From the NCBI GenBank assembly GCA_002070945.1, contig MWEG01000020.1, forward strand, positions 1-36,765: DNA of 36,765 nucleotides, given 5' to 3'. This stretch comes from Lentisphaerae bacterium ADurb.Bin082. Its GTDB lineage: Bacteria; Verrucomicrobiota; Lentisphaeria; Oligosphaerales; Oligosphaeraceae. Positions 17,065-25,272 of this stretch are shown piece after piece. Within the stretch, counting starts at the first letter, position 1, and each line of letters starts with the position of its first letter. The position numbers and the translations under genes were made by a program. Under the pieces are notes generated by a model, which saw only the letters and a list, made by a program, of their open reading frames with translations, was not told where the DNA came from and did not search any database.

Positions 17065-17104
17065 TACATACGGCAGCCTGAAGGCTGTACTACATACGGC
17101 AGCC
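17065..17104. repeat. Hairpin-containing REP-like repeat, copy 1
   Basis: A 14-base direct repeat TACATACGGCAGCC occurs at 17065-17078 and 17091-17104, period 26. Between them CAGCC-TGAA-GGCTG forms a perfect 5-bp hairpin. It lies 11 bases after the FAD oxidoreductase stop and in the convergent gap before the GH99/71-like gene. A reverse-orientation relative occurs at 22021-22074. Confidence 0.75.
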
Positions 17105-17176
17105 GCCGTCCACACCGTCCACAGCCGGCGGTTAAGGGCTTTCCGTGTCCTACAACGCCGGTTGCGTCTTGCTATT

Positions 17177-20065
17177 CTACCAGTGCCGGATGACCAAATC
17201 CCGCATCAAGCCGGAATAATAGCGTGCGCCGTCTGGCGGGCCGAATTCCACCTTGGTATGCCCGCCGAAAATTCCTGGCTTGAAATAAAGCGCCAGCAGT
17301 CGTTGCGGGGTCGGCGCGGTGCTGATGCGGTCTCCGACCTGGAACCGGAATGACGCCAGATCGTACGAGACTATGACCCGTGACCACTGTCCGCGCTCAA
17401 TCCGGAGCCCAGAGGGAAATCTGTGCGTTGCAATCTGCTCTCGGTCGCCAAACGCCAGCTTCAATTCATCGTCTTCGACAAAAAGCGTCACGGAGCCGAG
17501 AATCCTGGCGAAATGTCGGAACAGTACGTATGTTTCCTGGCCGGGGTCGGGCTTGATTTCAAAGTCCAGAGTGAAGCTGCCGCGGGGAAATGATTCCTTT
17601 GGCATGGTCGCATAGCTGCCGCCGTCGAATCGCAAGGCTGGCTTGCCGTCCTCAATGACGTACTCGGGCACTTGTCGGCCTTCTGGCAATGGTATTGAGT
17701 CAAAGGCCTCGCCATATACATAGCCGCCGCCTAATTGGGCATTGAAGAAGGGGTCAAAGTCGGTCGTCATGATCGCCCCGCCGGATTCCGGCGGCCGAAT
17801 CGCATAGCGCAGTTCCGGCAACAGCGCCGCGCACACTGGGACTGATAACACCTTGTCGTGCAGTTCAGAATGAATCGCAATCGTCCGCGTCGCCTCAGGC
17901 ATCGCGACCGGCAGGATGGGACGGCTGCGGTAAATCCGCCCGGAACGCGTGACTGCCCGGAGTTGATAGATCGGATAGCGACGGGCAGAGGTGAGTTTGA
18001 CTGCCAACGACGACTGCAAAGCGTCAGGGCAGGGCGGCGTGTCTGGCAGCTCCTGGCATAGCCGCCAGGTCAGGCGACACGTCGAATACTGCCAGGCCCA
18101 AGCGCCGACGGCGAGGAAGTCCGCCAGCTTCATCCGACGTTCCTCGTCACCGACCTTGAAGCAAATCTCGGCGGCCGCGTCTGCCCGCGGTATTGACACA
18201 ATAAAGTCGTTAGGTGCGCCCCAGATCAGCGTCCTGCAGGTGAGCACGCCGTCTTTACGCTTCCAGTTGCCGAATTTGATGTTCGGGCGCCACCACGGAC
18301 GGAACTGCCAGTCTGTGCTCCCGGGGATGCTTAGTTCAATTTGGTGATTGCCGCTCTTCCTGGTTGTCAAACTGCCAATCAAGAGCCAATTTTTCTCCCG
18401 GTCAAACTCCTGGCTGGGGTCGACGGCATAGAAGTCCCGTCCGTAGTCGGTTACTTCGACTGCAGCCAGCGGCTCGGTCGCGGTGATGGTCGCGGTCAGC
18501 GCATCGCTGCCATCAGCCTGGCGGACGGCGGTGAACTGCATCTGCTCCGGCCTCAGCAGGTCCCGCAGCGGCTGCCGGGTTGCCTTGTAGTTGTAGCAGA
18601 ACGTCGGCATAAGGCGTACATACTGCAAGTCGGCATAGACTTCCTGGCGTCCGTCAAAGCGGGTGACCGTCAGTTCGGGCAGGAAAACTACCCCGGGCGT
18701 CAGTTCTTCGGTAGCCACGCGATAGGTGACCGCGCGCAGTTGGCTGCGGTCAAAAGTCTCTTGCGGGAACTCCACTACCGCCGTTCCTGTGGCATCAAGC
18801 AGCCGCAGACGAGCCGTATAGGTCTGCTGTTCCCGGCTGTCAGGCACGTTCAGCAATTCGAAGTCCAGGACTTCGCCGACTTTCAGGGTCTCGCGGTGGG
18901 ATAGGATCAGGGGCGGTATCTGCGCGTCATCCCCGGGCTCTGGAGCCGGTTCCCCGCCATTGATGACCAGGCTGTAATATTTGATTAGGCGCTGCAATGC
19001 CAGCGAATTGGTCAGTGTTGGCTGGAAGCAGGTGTTTTCATTGAACTCGTTCCATTCAAAGAAGACGATGAAATCAGGATTGACTTTCAGCAGCTGGTCC
19101 AGGCTTTTCCGCAGGGAGGCCGTGCCGTATTCCCCATGATTCACTCCGCTCAAATGGTTGATATAGCCGTGTGTCAGGACTGCCCCCAGCAGCTTGCCAG
19201 CGAAGCGCTCCTCGGCTGTCAGCTCCAGCGTCATCGGCAGAATGTATTTCTCATAGATGCCGCAATCTATGTACGTGGTATACTCTGTGCCGCGCTGCCG
19301 TGTGCCGACCGGCAGCTGTACGCCGTCAAAAAGCGTCAGGACGTCTATCAGCTTCGCACGATATTTGGCCTGGATTTCCTCTGGCCACGAGCCATGTTCG
19401 CGGTAGTGTCGGTTATCCGCGTGGTCAACGACCAGGCCGCCGGAGATCAGGAAGATGTCCCCGAATTCGGCTCTGAGCGCACCGAGGAATTCCCGCATCG
19501 TGTCCTGGGGGATGTAAGCGGAATTATAGGTAGTGATGAGCAGCTTGCCGTTCATCCGGCCGGCGTATGGCGACTTTTGGGCGATGTTCAGGATTTCGCG
19601 CGCCTGCTGCAGCTTCTTGTCGTCCGCCGAAAAGCGCCCCATCTCGCCAAAAGCGAATTGCACGTACTCCTGGTGCCCCGCTGCCCGGGCCGGGTCGGCC
19701 TCCAGAAAACCATTGACCTGCTTGTATAAGTTTATAATCCCGAGCGCCAGGCTGCCGGAACCGGTGAAGCCGTATCGCCGCATAATCGCAAGATCGCGGA
19801 AATACGACTCGGCCGTGAGATAGGTAAACTGCTCTGGCCGCAGAGAACGGTCGAAAAACAACGGCCGGTCAATGTACATGCCGAGATAATTCTGAAACAA
19901 TGCGTACTTGTACTGGACTTCCGGATACAGCGCCGCTCGCTCCGCCACTCGTTTCCGGCTTCCCAGCGTCATTGGTGAGACATAGTCGTCGCGCTGGAAG
20001 TCAATCGCTGCGCTCCATGACGTCGCCGCCAGGAACAATGCTAGTCCGACATAGGCAAAACGCAT
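17177..20065 (-). CDS. Large secreted GH99/GH71-like protein with C-terminal LamG-type lectin domain
   Basis: 962 aa with a signal peptide (MRFAYVGLALFLAATSWSAAI). AAGGA lies 8 bases before the ATG. Residues ~40-390 look like a TIM barrel of the GH71/GH99/WbsX kind. The best marker is FIVFFEWNEFNENTCFQP near residue 340, which resembles the WNEWNEGT active-site strand of those families. The central part is beta-sandwich. Residues ~800-960 (GSFTLDFEIKPDPGQE, WSRVIVSYDL) form a LamG/concanavalin-like lectin domain common in exported glycan enzymes. The reaction, perhaps endo-acting on mannan or glucan, is inference. It is transcribed with the URO-D gene upstream, 48 bases away. Confidence 0.68.
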   Translation of the reverse strand: MRFAYVGLALFLAATSWSAAIDFQRDDYVSPMTLGSRKRVAERAALYPEVQYKYALFQNYLGMYIDRPLFFDRSLRPEQFTYLTAESYFRDLAIMRRYGFTGSGSLALGIINLYKQVNGFLEADPARAAGHQEYVQFAFGEMGRFSADDKKLQQAREILNIAQKSPYAGRMNGKLLITTYNSAYIPQDTMREFLGALRAEFGDIFLISGGLVVDHADNRHYREHGSWPEEIQAKYRAKLIDVLTLFDGVQLPVGTRQRGTEYTTYIDCGIYEKYILPMTLELTAEERFAGKLLGAVLTHGYINHLSGVNHGEYGTASLRKSLDQLLKVNPDFIVFFEWNEFNENTCFQPTLTNSLALQRLIKYYSLVINGGEPAPEPGDDAQIPPLILSHRETLKVGEVLDFELLNVPDSREQQTYTARLRLLDATGTAVVEFPQETFDRSQLRAVTYRVATEELTPGVVFLPELTVTRFDGRQEVYADLQYVRLMPTFCYNYKATRQPLRDLLRPEQMQFTAVRQADGSDALTATITATEPLAAVEVTDYGRDFYAVDPSQEFDREKNWLLIGSLTTRKSGNHQIELSIPGSTDWQFRPWWRPNIKFGNWKRKDGVLTCRTLIWGAPNDFIVSIPRADAAAEICFKVGDEERRMKLADFLAVGAWAWQYSTCRLTWRLCQELPDTPPCPDALQSSLAVKLTSARRYPIYQLRAVTRSGRIYRSRPILPVAMPEATRTIAIHSELHDKVLSVPVCAALLPELRYAIRPPESGGAIMTTDFDPFFNAQLGGGYVYGEAFDSIPLPEGRQVPEYVIEDGKPALRFDGGSYATMPKESFPRGSFTLDFEIKPDPGQETYVLFRHFARILGSVTLFVEDDELKLAFGDREQIATHRFPSGLRIERGQWSRVIVSYDLASFRFQVGDRISTAPTPQRLLALYFKPGIFGGHTKVEFGPPDGARYYSGLMRDLVIRHW

Positions 20066-20113
20066 GATAATTTTCCTTTCCTTAACTGCCTTGAGGTGAG
20101 GATGATGCGCCCG

Positions 20114-21157
20114 TCAGTTGAAATATCCGGCATACGCAATCATCGCGTCTGCCACGGCTCGTGCATTTGCCATGGGCACCCCGGGATACAGTCCATAGAT
20201 CATCATCAGCCCGCCTTCGGGACTGCCCAAAGTGGCCACCTCCTCGCGGATCATCGCGTCAATCCCTGCTGGCGTGCCCATGAAACTCGTGCTTTGGCGG
20301 TCGATATCCAATTCGATGCATACGCGCCCCTTCAGTTCACGGCGGATCCAGTCCAAGCCGTTGACATTGTCCTGCAAATTGAAAACGTCCACGCCGGAAT
20401 TGAGGATCATCCCTGCGAGGGCGCGGATGTCGCCGTCGGAATGTTTATGCACCAGCGCCTGACGGTCGTGCACTCGCGTCATCAGCCGGTGATACGACGG
20501 CTGGATGTAGCGGGCGAAATGCTCTGGCGACACCATCGGCCCGCGTTGCATGCCAAGGTCTTCCGGGAATCCGAACATCTGCACTCCGGCCTCAAGATAT
20601 CGCTCTGTCACCGCCAGATTGAAAGCCTCCACCATCTCGCATAGACGCTCTATACGCGGTTCGCCGTCGGCAAAGTCGTACATCAAATTTTCGTAGCCGC
20701 GCAGATAAAGGAGCCGCAGAAAAGTGTGCCCGTGCGGCAAAGTGCCCTTGGCCAACCGGTCGGATTGGCGCTGCGATGCCAGGCGCTTTTTGATGTTCTC
20801 CCAGTCGATGATGTCCAGCCCGTCCGTCAGCGCCGGATCAGGGGCGCGATAGGTGGAGAACGCCGCCCAGTCCGCTAGGGGATGCTCGACGACCGTGCCA
20901 GTGATGCCGTCCTCGGACGTCTCCCAGGTGCAGCCCCAGACGTCGAGGAACGGCTGGCCATGCCGGGCATTGACACCGTGCGCTGGACGATATGGCGCCG
21001 CCGGAACTCGAAAGCCGGGAAACAAAAACGGTCGTTCCAGCATGAAGTCGCACAACTCGTGAAAATCGTAATGATGCCAGCATGCCGAGTTGACCACGAA
21101 AGTCATCGGGATGTAGTCCGGACGGCTGAACTGAATTGCCCGCAATTCGTTGTCCAT
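20114..21157 (-). CDS. Uroporphyrinogen decarboxylase (URO-D) superfamily protein
   Basis: 347 aa, typical for the URO-D/MtaA/CmuA superfamily. GGAGG lies 6 bases before the ATG. Visible markers are the MFGFPEDLGMQRGPMVSPE segment and the VHKHSDGDIRALAGMIL block followed by GVDVFNLQD, which correspond to the H-SDG and G-D-N-Q parts of the barrel. True HemE proteins have a different N-terminal arginine motif that I do not find, so this is not heme synthesis. In Lentisphaerota these paralogues often lie beside glycan genes, but their function is unknown. It sits between the pseudopilin and the GH99/71-like gene, all on the minus strand. Confidence 0.82.
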   Translation of the reverse strand: MDNELRAIQFSRPDYIPMTFVVNSACWHHYDFHELCDFMLERPFLFPGFRVPAAPYRPAHGVNARHGQPFLDVWGCTWETSEDGITGTVVEHPLADWAAFSTYRAPDPALTDGLDIIDWENIKKRLASQRQSDRLAKGTLPHGHTFLRLLYLRGYENLMYDFADGEPRIERLCEMVEAFNLAVTERYLEAGVQMFGFPEDLGMQRGPMVSPEHFARYIQPSYHRLMTRVHDRQALVHKHSDGDIRALAGMILNSGVDVFNLQDNVNGLDWIRRELKGRVCIELDIDRQSTSFMGTPAGIDAMIREEVATLGSPEGGLMMIYGLYPGVPMANARAVADAMIAYAGYFN

Positions 21158-21230
21158 GAATGTCCTCCAGGAGCTTCAACCCAGCGTTTGAAGTATGGGG
21201 AATGCCTCGTCGTCCGTTGGTCGCCAGCGG

Positions 21231-21917
21231 CTACTTAAACACGTCGAAATACTTGTTGGGATCGCTCGCGTTCGGCTTTTGCAGCTCCATGACTGGATTC
21301 AGGACGGAAGATACGTGGCCGTCAACCCAGCAGATGTTCGCCTGCGAAAACGTCTTATGCCGCGGTGATGGCGCTGCGCTCGGCGCCCGCTGCCGTACTA
21401 TCCAATGGATCGGGATGTAGTTGCTGTCGCGGTTTTCTGCATCGCCGATCATTAGAATTTCTGAGGGTCGCCGGACTGACGCCATCTTGATGGTTTTCAG
21501 GCGACTCATCAAATTATTACTGGCTCCATAGCCGGGGTAGAGATACAGCCAGATGCTCTTTGGATACACCACGCAATTCAGCGTGCTTCCTGGATCGCAC
21601 CAAGCCTGGTTTGCTACTGCGCGGATAGGGGCCATCGGGCAAAATAAAATCTGGTTGGTCGAGATGTAGCCGTTGATGCGCAGGTCTGATGCCCAGTTGG
21701 TGAAGTACTGGTTGTCTGACTGCGTCACCGCCGGAAAGCGCTTCATGTCCATTTCGTACATGTGAATCGCCAAACCGACCTGCTTCAAGTTGTTGACGCA
21801 GGCCGTGCTCTGGGCGGCCTCCCGAGCCTTGCCCAAGGCCGGCAGCAGCATTGCCGCTAAAATTGCAATGATCGAAATAACCACCAGCAACTCAATCAAA
21901 GTGAACTTCTTCTGCAT
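21231..21917 (-). CDS. Prepilin-type pseudopilin with H-X9-DG motif
   Basis: 228 aa. A near-perfect ribosome site (AAAGGAGG) precedes the ATG. The start [20 protein letters not shown] is a class III type IV pilin signal: basic residues, the cleavage site before Phe5, Glu at mature position 5, and a hydrophobic helix. The C-terminal [13 protein letters not shown] matches the DGHV end of the H-X9-DG domain, which is massively expanded in Lentisphaerota and Planctomycetota. It would be processed by a prepilin peptidase and sit on the cell envelope, perhaps as a surface fibre or secretion-linked protein. No partner pilus genes are present. Confidence 0.93.
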   Translation of the reverse strand: MQKKFTLIELLVVISIIAILAAMLLPALGKAREAAQSTACVNNLKQVGLAIHMYEMDMKRFPAVTQSDNQYFTNWASDLRINGYISTNQILFCPMAPIRAVANQAWCDPGSTLNCVVYPKSIWLYLYPGYGASNNLMSRLKTIKMASVRRPSEILMIGDAENRDSNYIPIHWIVRQRAPSAAPSPRHKTFSQANICWVDGHVSSVLNPVMELQKPNASDPNKYFDVFK

Positions 21918-22020
21918 GCCAGGCCTCCTTTGGACATAATGTTGACGTAATCTTGTTTTGCCACCTCACTGATGATACGTCCTTGACGCCTTATCAAGAA
22001 ACTAATTGAACTTGCTATTA

Positions 22021-22074
22021 CCGTACGTAATTCAGGCCGTACGTAGTTCAGCTTTAGCTTGCAGTATGTTGTAG
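22021..22074. repeat. Hairpin-containing REP-like repeat, copy 2 (reverse orientation)
   Basis: Tandem near-copies CCGTACGTAATTCAG (22021-22035) and CCGTACGTAGTTCAG (22037-22051) are followed by a small hairpin (AGCTTTAGCT, 22050-22059) and a CAGTATGTTGTAG flank. Read on the minus strand, the order CTACA, ATACTGCAAGC, hairpin, CTACGTACGG parallels copy 1 at 17065-17104. The stem has changed on both arms (CAGCC/GGCTG to AGC/GCT), which supports RNA- or DNA-level folding. Confidence 0.5.
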
Positions 22075-22114
22075 CCCAAGCACCCCTCTCCTCTCTCGCC
22101 CCCCCGCCCCTAAC

Positions 22115-22197
22115 GAATGATAAATGACGAATGATGAATGATGAATGACAAATGCGCCTCAGCATTCAGCATTCAACATTCAACATTCAGCATTCAG
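22115..22197. repeat. Two heptamer arrays in inverted orientation
   Basis: The left array (22115-22154) reads AATGATA, AATGACG, AATGATG, AATGATG, AATGACA. The right array (22160-22197) reads CATTCAG/CATTCAA units. The right units are reverse complements of AATGCTG/AATGTTG, so the two arrays can pair over most of their length around a 5-base centre. The element lies 11 bases past the TPR lipoprotein stop and in the gap before the pseudopilin gene. The rest of the 21918-22208 gap holds REP-like copy 2 and a C-rich tract. Confidence 0.85.
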
Positions 22198-22208
22198 CCC
22201 CTCGCCCC

Positions 22209-22754
22209 TTACTTCTTGCCTGGCGAGCCTTTGCTGTCTGCTTGCAATTCGGCCAAGCGTTGACGCAATTCGCGGTTTTCTTGCGACAGCTCTGAAATCC
22301 ACTCTTTTTGGCGCAGGGCATGCTCTTCTAAGATGCGCACTCGCTGTTTGCGTTCCTCCTCGCCGTCTTTTTTCTGCTGCTCTTGCAGTTCTGCCAGCAA
22401 CACTTTTTCCGCCTGCGCCAGCCATTCCCTGATGGCCGTCTGGTGCGGATGGTTCGGCTCCAGCTCCAGGCACTGGCGATAATGCCATACTGCCTGGAGC
22501 TGGCGTCCTGGCATGCGCTCACTCAAAAGGCCTAGTTGCACATGCGCGTCAAAGGCGTGGTCATTGTGCAGAATCGCCAGTTCAAAGGCCGGGATCGCCA
22601 GCGTGGGCTGATCGTCGTCCAAATGCCGCATTGCTTCGCGAAAATACGACGTGCCGCCGACCTCTCGCCGGCAGCCCACTGCGCAAAAGAGTAAAATCCA
22701 GGCAGCCGCAGCAACCCACAGCGATGGAATGGATTTTGCCCTCGCTGTCCGCAT
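22209..22754 (-). CDS. Lipoprotein with TPR-like and coiled-coil regions
   Basis: 181 aa. The start at 22754 (MRTARAKSIP) is set by AGGAGG 7 bases upstream; the open frame to 22817 lacks a site. The N terminus has basic residues, a hydrophobic stretch (LWVAAAAWILLF) and CAVGC, an acceptable lipobox with Cys29, so a lipid-anchored envelope protein is likely. Residues ~40-100 (YFREAMRHLDDDQPTLAIPAF, VWHYRQCLELEPNHP) form about two TPR-like helix pairs. Residues ~105-175 are a strongly charged coiled coil rich in Glu, Gln and Lys. The likely role is a protein-binding envelope scaffold. It follows the SGNH gene by 59 bases on the same strand. Confidence 0.75.
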   Translation of the reverse strand: MRTARAKSIPSLWVAAAAWILLFCAVGCRREVGGTSYFREAMRHLDDDQPTLAIPAFELAILHNDHAFDAHVQLGLLSERMPGRQLQAVWHYRQCLELEPNHPHQTAIREWLAQAEKVLLAELQEQQKKDGEEERKQRVRILEEHALRQKEWISELSQENRELRQRLAELQADSKGSPGKK

Positions 22755-22813
22755 TTGCAAACCTCCTTGCCGCAGCCGTGTCAGCGTCATAGATGCGGCT
22801 TGGCCTAAGTTAT

Positions 22814-23446
22814 TCACCTCAAGGCATTAACCGCTTGCAGCCACTGGCGTGCGATGAAGGCATGGCCTGCTGCCGACGGATGGACGCCATCCCCTGACCA
22901 GACCGTTGACGCCCGGCGGCAACTGGCTGCTGCCAACAATCCGTCCAACGGAACATACACTGCGTCAAACTCCACTGCCAATTCTCGCAAGGCATGGATT
23001 TTTGGGTCGAGGTCAACCCGCCAGGCTTTGCGGTCTTCTGGATACGGCAGCACGAACGGCTCTAAGATGATCAGGCGAGCGTCGATTTCCTCCCGGGTAC
23101 GGCGGAAAATTTCCCGGCAGTTGGCTGCATAGTCCTCGGTCGAGGTTGGGTCTTGCCGGTCGTAGCGTCTCCATGTGTCATTGATGCCGATCAGCACCGA
23201 GACCCAATTCGGTTTCAGGTCGATGCAGTCGTTTTGCCAGCGCGCCACCAGGTCCTTGGAGCGGTTGCCGCTGATGCCTCGGTTCAGGAAGCGCACATTT
23301 ATGTCTGGATATGCTGCGCTGAACTGGGCTGCTACCATGCCGGCATAGCCGCTACCCAGGAGCGCGTCATTGTCCCGCGAACGTCCGCAATCGGTCACAC
23401 TATCGCCTTGAAACAACACCAGTTCGCCTGTACGCAAACAAGTCAT
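22814..23446 (-). CDS. SGNH/GDSL hydrolase (esterase)
   Basis: 210 aa. AAGGA lies 8 bases before the ATG. All SGNH blocks are intact: block I FQGDSVTD with catalytic Ser16, block II NRGISGNRSKDL with Gly, block III LIGINDTW with Asn, and block V DGVHPSAAGH with Asp186 and His189. Close relatives are acyl or acetyl esterases acting on acetylated glycans, or lysophospholipase/arylesterase-type enzymes. There is no signal peptide, so it probably deacylates imported oligosaccharides in the cytosol. It is co-oriented with the lipoprotein gene downstream and dapF upstream. Confidence 0.93.
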   Translation of the reverse strand: MTCLRTGELVLFQGDSVTDCGRSRDNDALLGSGYAGMVAAQFSAAYPDINVRFLNRGISGNRSKDLVARWQNDCIDLKPNWVSVLIGINDTWRRYDRQDPTSTEDYAANCREIFRRTREEIDARLIILEPFVLPYPEDRKAWRVDLDPKIHALRELAVEFDAVYVPLDGLLAAASCRRASTVWSGDGVHPSAAGHAFIARQWLQAVNALR

Positions 23447-23511
23447 CGCACGTGTCCTTTCATCCTCATAATTTGTTTTTGCTCAACAAGTAATATCTAT
23501 TGGCAGCCGCC

Positions 23512-24414
23512 TCAGGCGTCATTGCCGGTCCAGATAGCTTCGCCGATCTTTTCCACTGGGCCGGTTTGTACGACCAGGCCGTTTGCGGAAACGTCTACCA
23601 CCAGTTTCCCACCGGGCATGTGCACTGCAACCGGCGAATCGCATCGACCTAAGCGGATTGCGACGGCCGCCGCAGCCGAGGCACTGCTGCCGGATGCCAG
23701 CGTGTATCCGGCACCGCGTTCCCAGATTTCAATCGCTATGTCGTGGCGACCAAAAATCTGCATGAACTGGACATTTGTCCGCTTCGGGAAAATTGCCGCT
23801 GTCTCAAGGAGCGGGCCATATTTTTGGGCGAAATCGGCGTCTGCTTCGCCGGCGTCATCAAGGATCACGCAGTGCGGATTGCCCACTGAAGCTGCGCAAA
23901 AGCGGAATCGTCGCCCCTTGATATTTATCTCTTCCTCCAGCACCTCCCGCTCTGGCCCGGAGACCGGAATTGACGCGCTGGAAAATGTCACCGCGCCCAT
24001 TTCGACTTCAATGCGCTCCTCCGGATCATGCACCGTGATTTCCACTACACCGCCCAAAGTCGCGACCCGGTAGGACGTGCCTTTGTCAATGCCGTGACGC
24101 TCATACAGGTGACGGGCGAAAATTCGCAGGCCGTTGCCGCTTTTCTCTGCCTCGGTGCCATCCGGATTGAAAATGCGCAACGCACAGAGAGTCTGGCCAA
24201 TAGCGCTGGCATAGTCGCCGGCGCATGCGCTTACCGTGCAGAAATCGGCCATCCAAGGCCAGATTGGCCCCAGCAAAATGCCGTCGGAGCCGAGGCCATA
24301 ATGCCGGTGGCAGACTCGCCGTATAGTTTCTTCTGACAAGGTGTTGTCGCCGAGGCTGGCCGGCTCCAGGACAAGATAGTCGTTGCCTAAGCCATGATAC
24401 TTCCAAAAATGCAT
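23512..24414 (-). CDS. dapF: Diaminopimelate epimerase-like protein lacking both catalytic cysteines
   Basis: 300 aa, slightly longer than usual DapF (~275). The fold and most signatures are clear: FWKYHGLGNDYLVLE, GSDGILL, RIFNPDGTEAE, SVGNPHCVI and WERGAGYTLA. DapF interconverts L,L- and meso-diaminopimelate for lysine and peptidoglycan using two Cys. Here both positions are Ser: EKSGNGLRIF (Ser92) and ASGSSAS (Ser241). I checked both codons (AGC and TCC). There is also an insertion of about 20 aa between GILLGP and ALRIF (residues ~52-77). Either this lineage uses a modified mechanism or the protein is a paralogue with another activity in the proline-racemase/DapF fold. The symbol is given for family only. 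Upstream ribosome site GGAGAGGA is 11 bases from the ATG. Confidence 0.8.
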   Translation of the reverse strand: MHFWKYHGLGNDYLVLEPASLGDNTLSEETIRRVCHRHYGLGSDGILLGPIWPWMADFCTVSACAGDYASAIGQTLCALRIFNPDGTEAEKSGNGLRIFARHLYERHGIDKGTSYRVATLGGVVEITVHDPEERIEVEMGAVTFSSASIPVSGPEREVLEEEINIKGRRFRFCAASVGNPHCVILDDAGEADADFAQKYGPLLETAAIFPKRTNVQFMQIFGRHDIAIEIWERGAGYTLASGSSASAAAAVAIRLGRCDSPVAVHMPGGKLVVDVSANGLVVQTGPVEKIGEAIWTGNDA

Positions 24415-24558
24415 TTTTGCGCGTGTCCTCTCCCATTCAAGCCAGCCCGAGTCGCACTAAGTACTCTCTTGACGAGGCTGCTTTTGCGTCTCGGGCGTTT
24501 CTGAAAGCTGTGGCATTGCTATTGCTAAGATGCTGCTGCGCTCGGGGGGGGAAGGCGC

Positions 24559-24990
24559 TTACTGCAACGCACTCTCCCGGTCGCGCTTGTACTTCGACTC
24601 GCGCTCTACAGTGCTCTTCCTGATCGTATCGGCCGCCTCAGAGGATTTCTGCTGAACTGCTTGCTTGGTTTCCTGCAACTTCCGATCAACCTTGCTCTTG
24701 TTCCTGGTGTAAAAATGATAGCCTGCATAGATGATTGCCGCCAAGATGAGCAAGTTGATGATAATAGCGATCTTGCGCCGGAAATTGGCCATGCCCTTGC
24801 GACGCTGGACGTCATCGACCATCATGCCCGTCCGCATGGCGTTGTCATAGCAGAGCTTTGAACAGAACGTGCTGCCATCATGAACTTGCGCACATTCCCC
24901 GCAGATGGGCTTGCTGCAAGTAGCACAACGCGCCACCGCCGCCACGTTTGGATGATTCAGACAGACGCTTCCCTTGATTGGCTTGCTCAT
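24559..24990 (-). CDS. B-box-type zinc-binding single-pass membrane protein
   Basis: 143 aa from the second of two adjacent ATGs; AGGAGG lies 5 bases from that one and only 2 from the first. The N terminus holds an ordered Cys/His set (CLNHPNVAAVARCATCSKPICGEC in two parts, then FCSKLCYDNA) like bacterial B-box zinc-binding domains. One transmembrane helix follows (IAIIINLLILAAIIYAGYHFY, about residues 74-94). A charged helical tail of ~45 aa ends the protein. Similar proteins occur in Lentisphaerota, Verrucomicrobiota and Planctomycetota with no known function. It is probably a membrane-anchored adaptor with its zinc domain in the cytosol. It precedes dapF by 144 bases on the same strand. 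Confidence 0.72.
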   Translation of the reverse strand: MSKPIKGSVCLNHPNVAAVARCATCSKPICGECAQVHDGSTFCSKLCYDNAMRTGMMVDDVQRRKGMANFRRKIAIIINLLILAAIIYAGYHFYTRNKSKVDRKLQETKQAVQQKSSEAADTIRKSTVERESKYKRDRESALQ

Positions 24991-25121
24991 CATTGCCTCC
25001 TGTGATTTAAGACCGCTCTGGATGTTGCCGTTCGAAAACGAATAGGAACCAAGCTAAATAATACCACAAAAGACACTGAATTGCAACCCCTGAAGAAGCT
25101 TTTGCCATGGATAGCGGCGAG

Positions 25122-25257
25122 GACTGAATGCTGTGTGTGGGACGAGTGCTGAATGCTGTGGGGCGAGGGAAAGTCCACTAAAGTCCACTAAAGTCCACAG
25201 TCCATCGTCTACAGACGTCCATTAGCGTCCACTTCTGTCCATTGTCCACTGTCCATT
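25122..25257. repeat. Mixed CTGAATGCTGTG and GTCCACTAAA/GTCCATT array
   Basis: Two copies of CTGAATGCTGTG (25126-25161 area) precede three perfect GTCCACTAAA units (from 25172). An ordered block of GTCCA-core units follows to 25257. Bases 25198-25250 match 34101-34153 at 51 of 53 positions. It fills most of the gap between the six-hairpin gene stop (15 bases away) and the B-box gene start. The remaining 24991-25121 part shows no feature I can name. Confidence 0.9.
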
Positions 25258-25272
25258 AAACTCTCGCCGCTA

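Noticed and set aside
20114..21157. HemE (heme biosynthesis)
   Set aside because: The canonical N-terminal arginine-rich substrate motif of HemE is absent; it fits the broader URO-D/MtaA superfamily.
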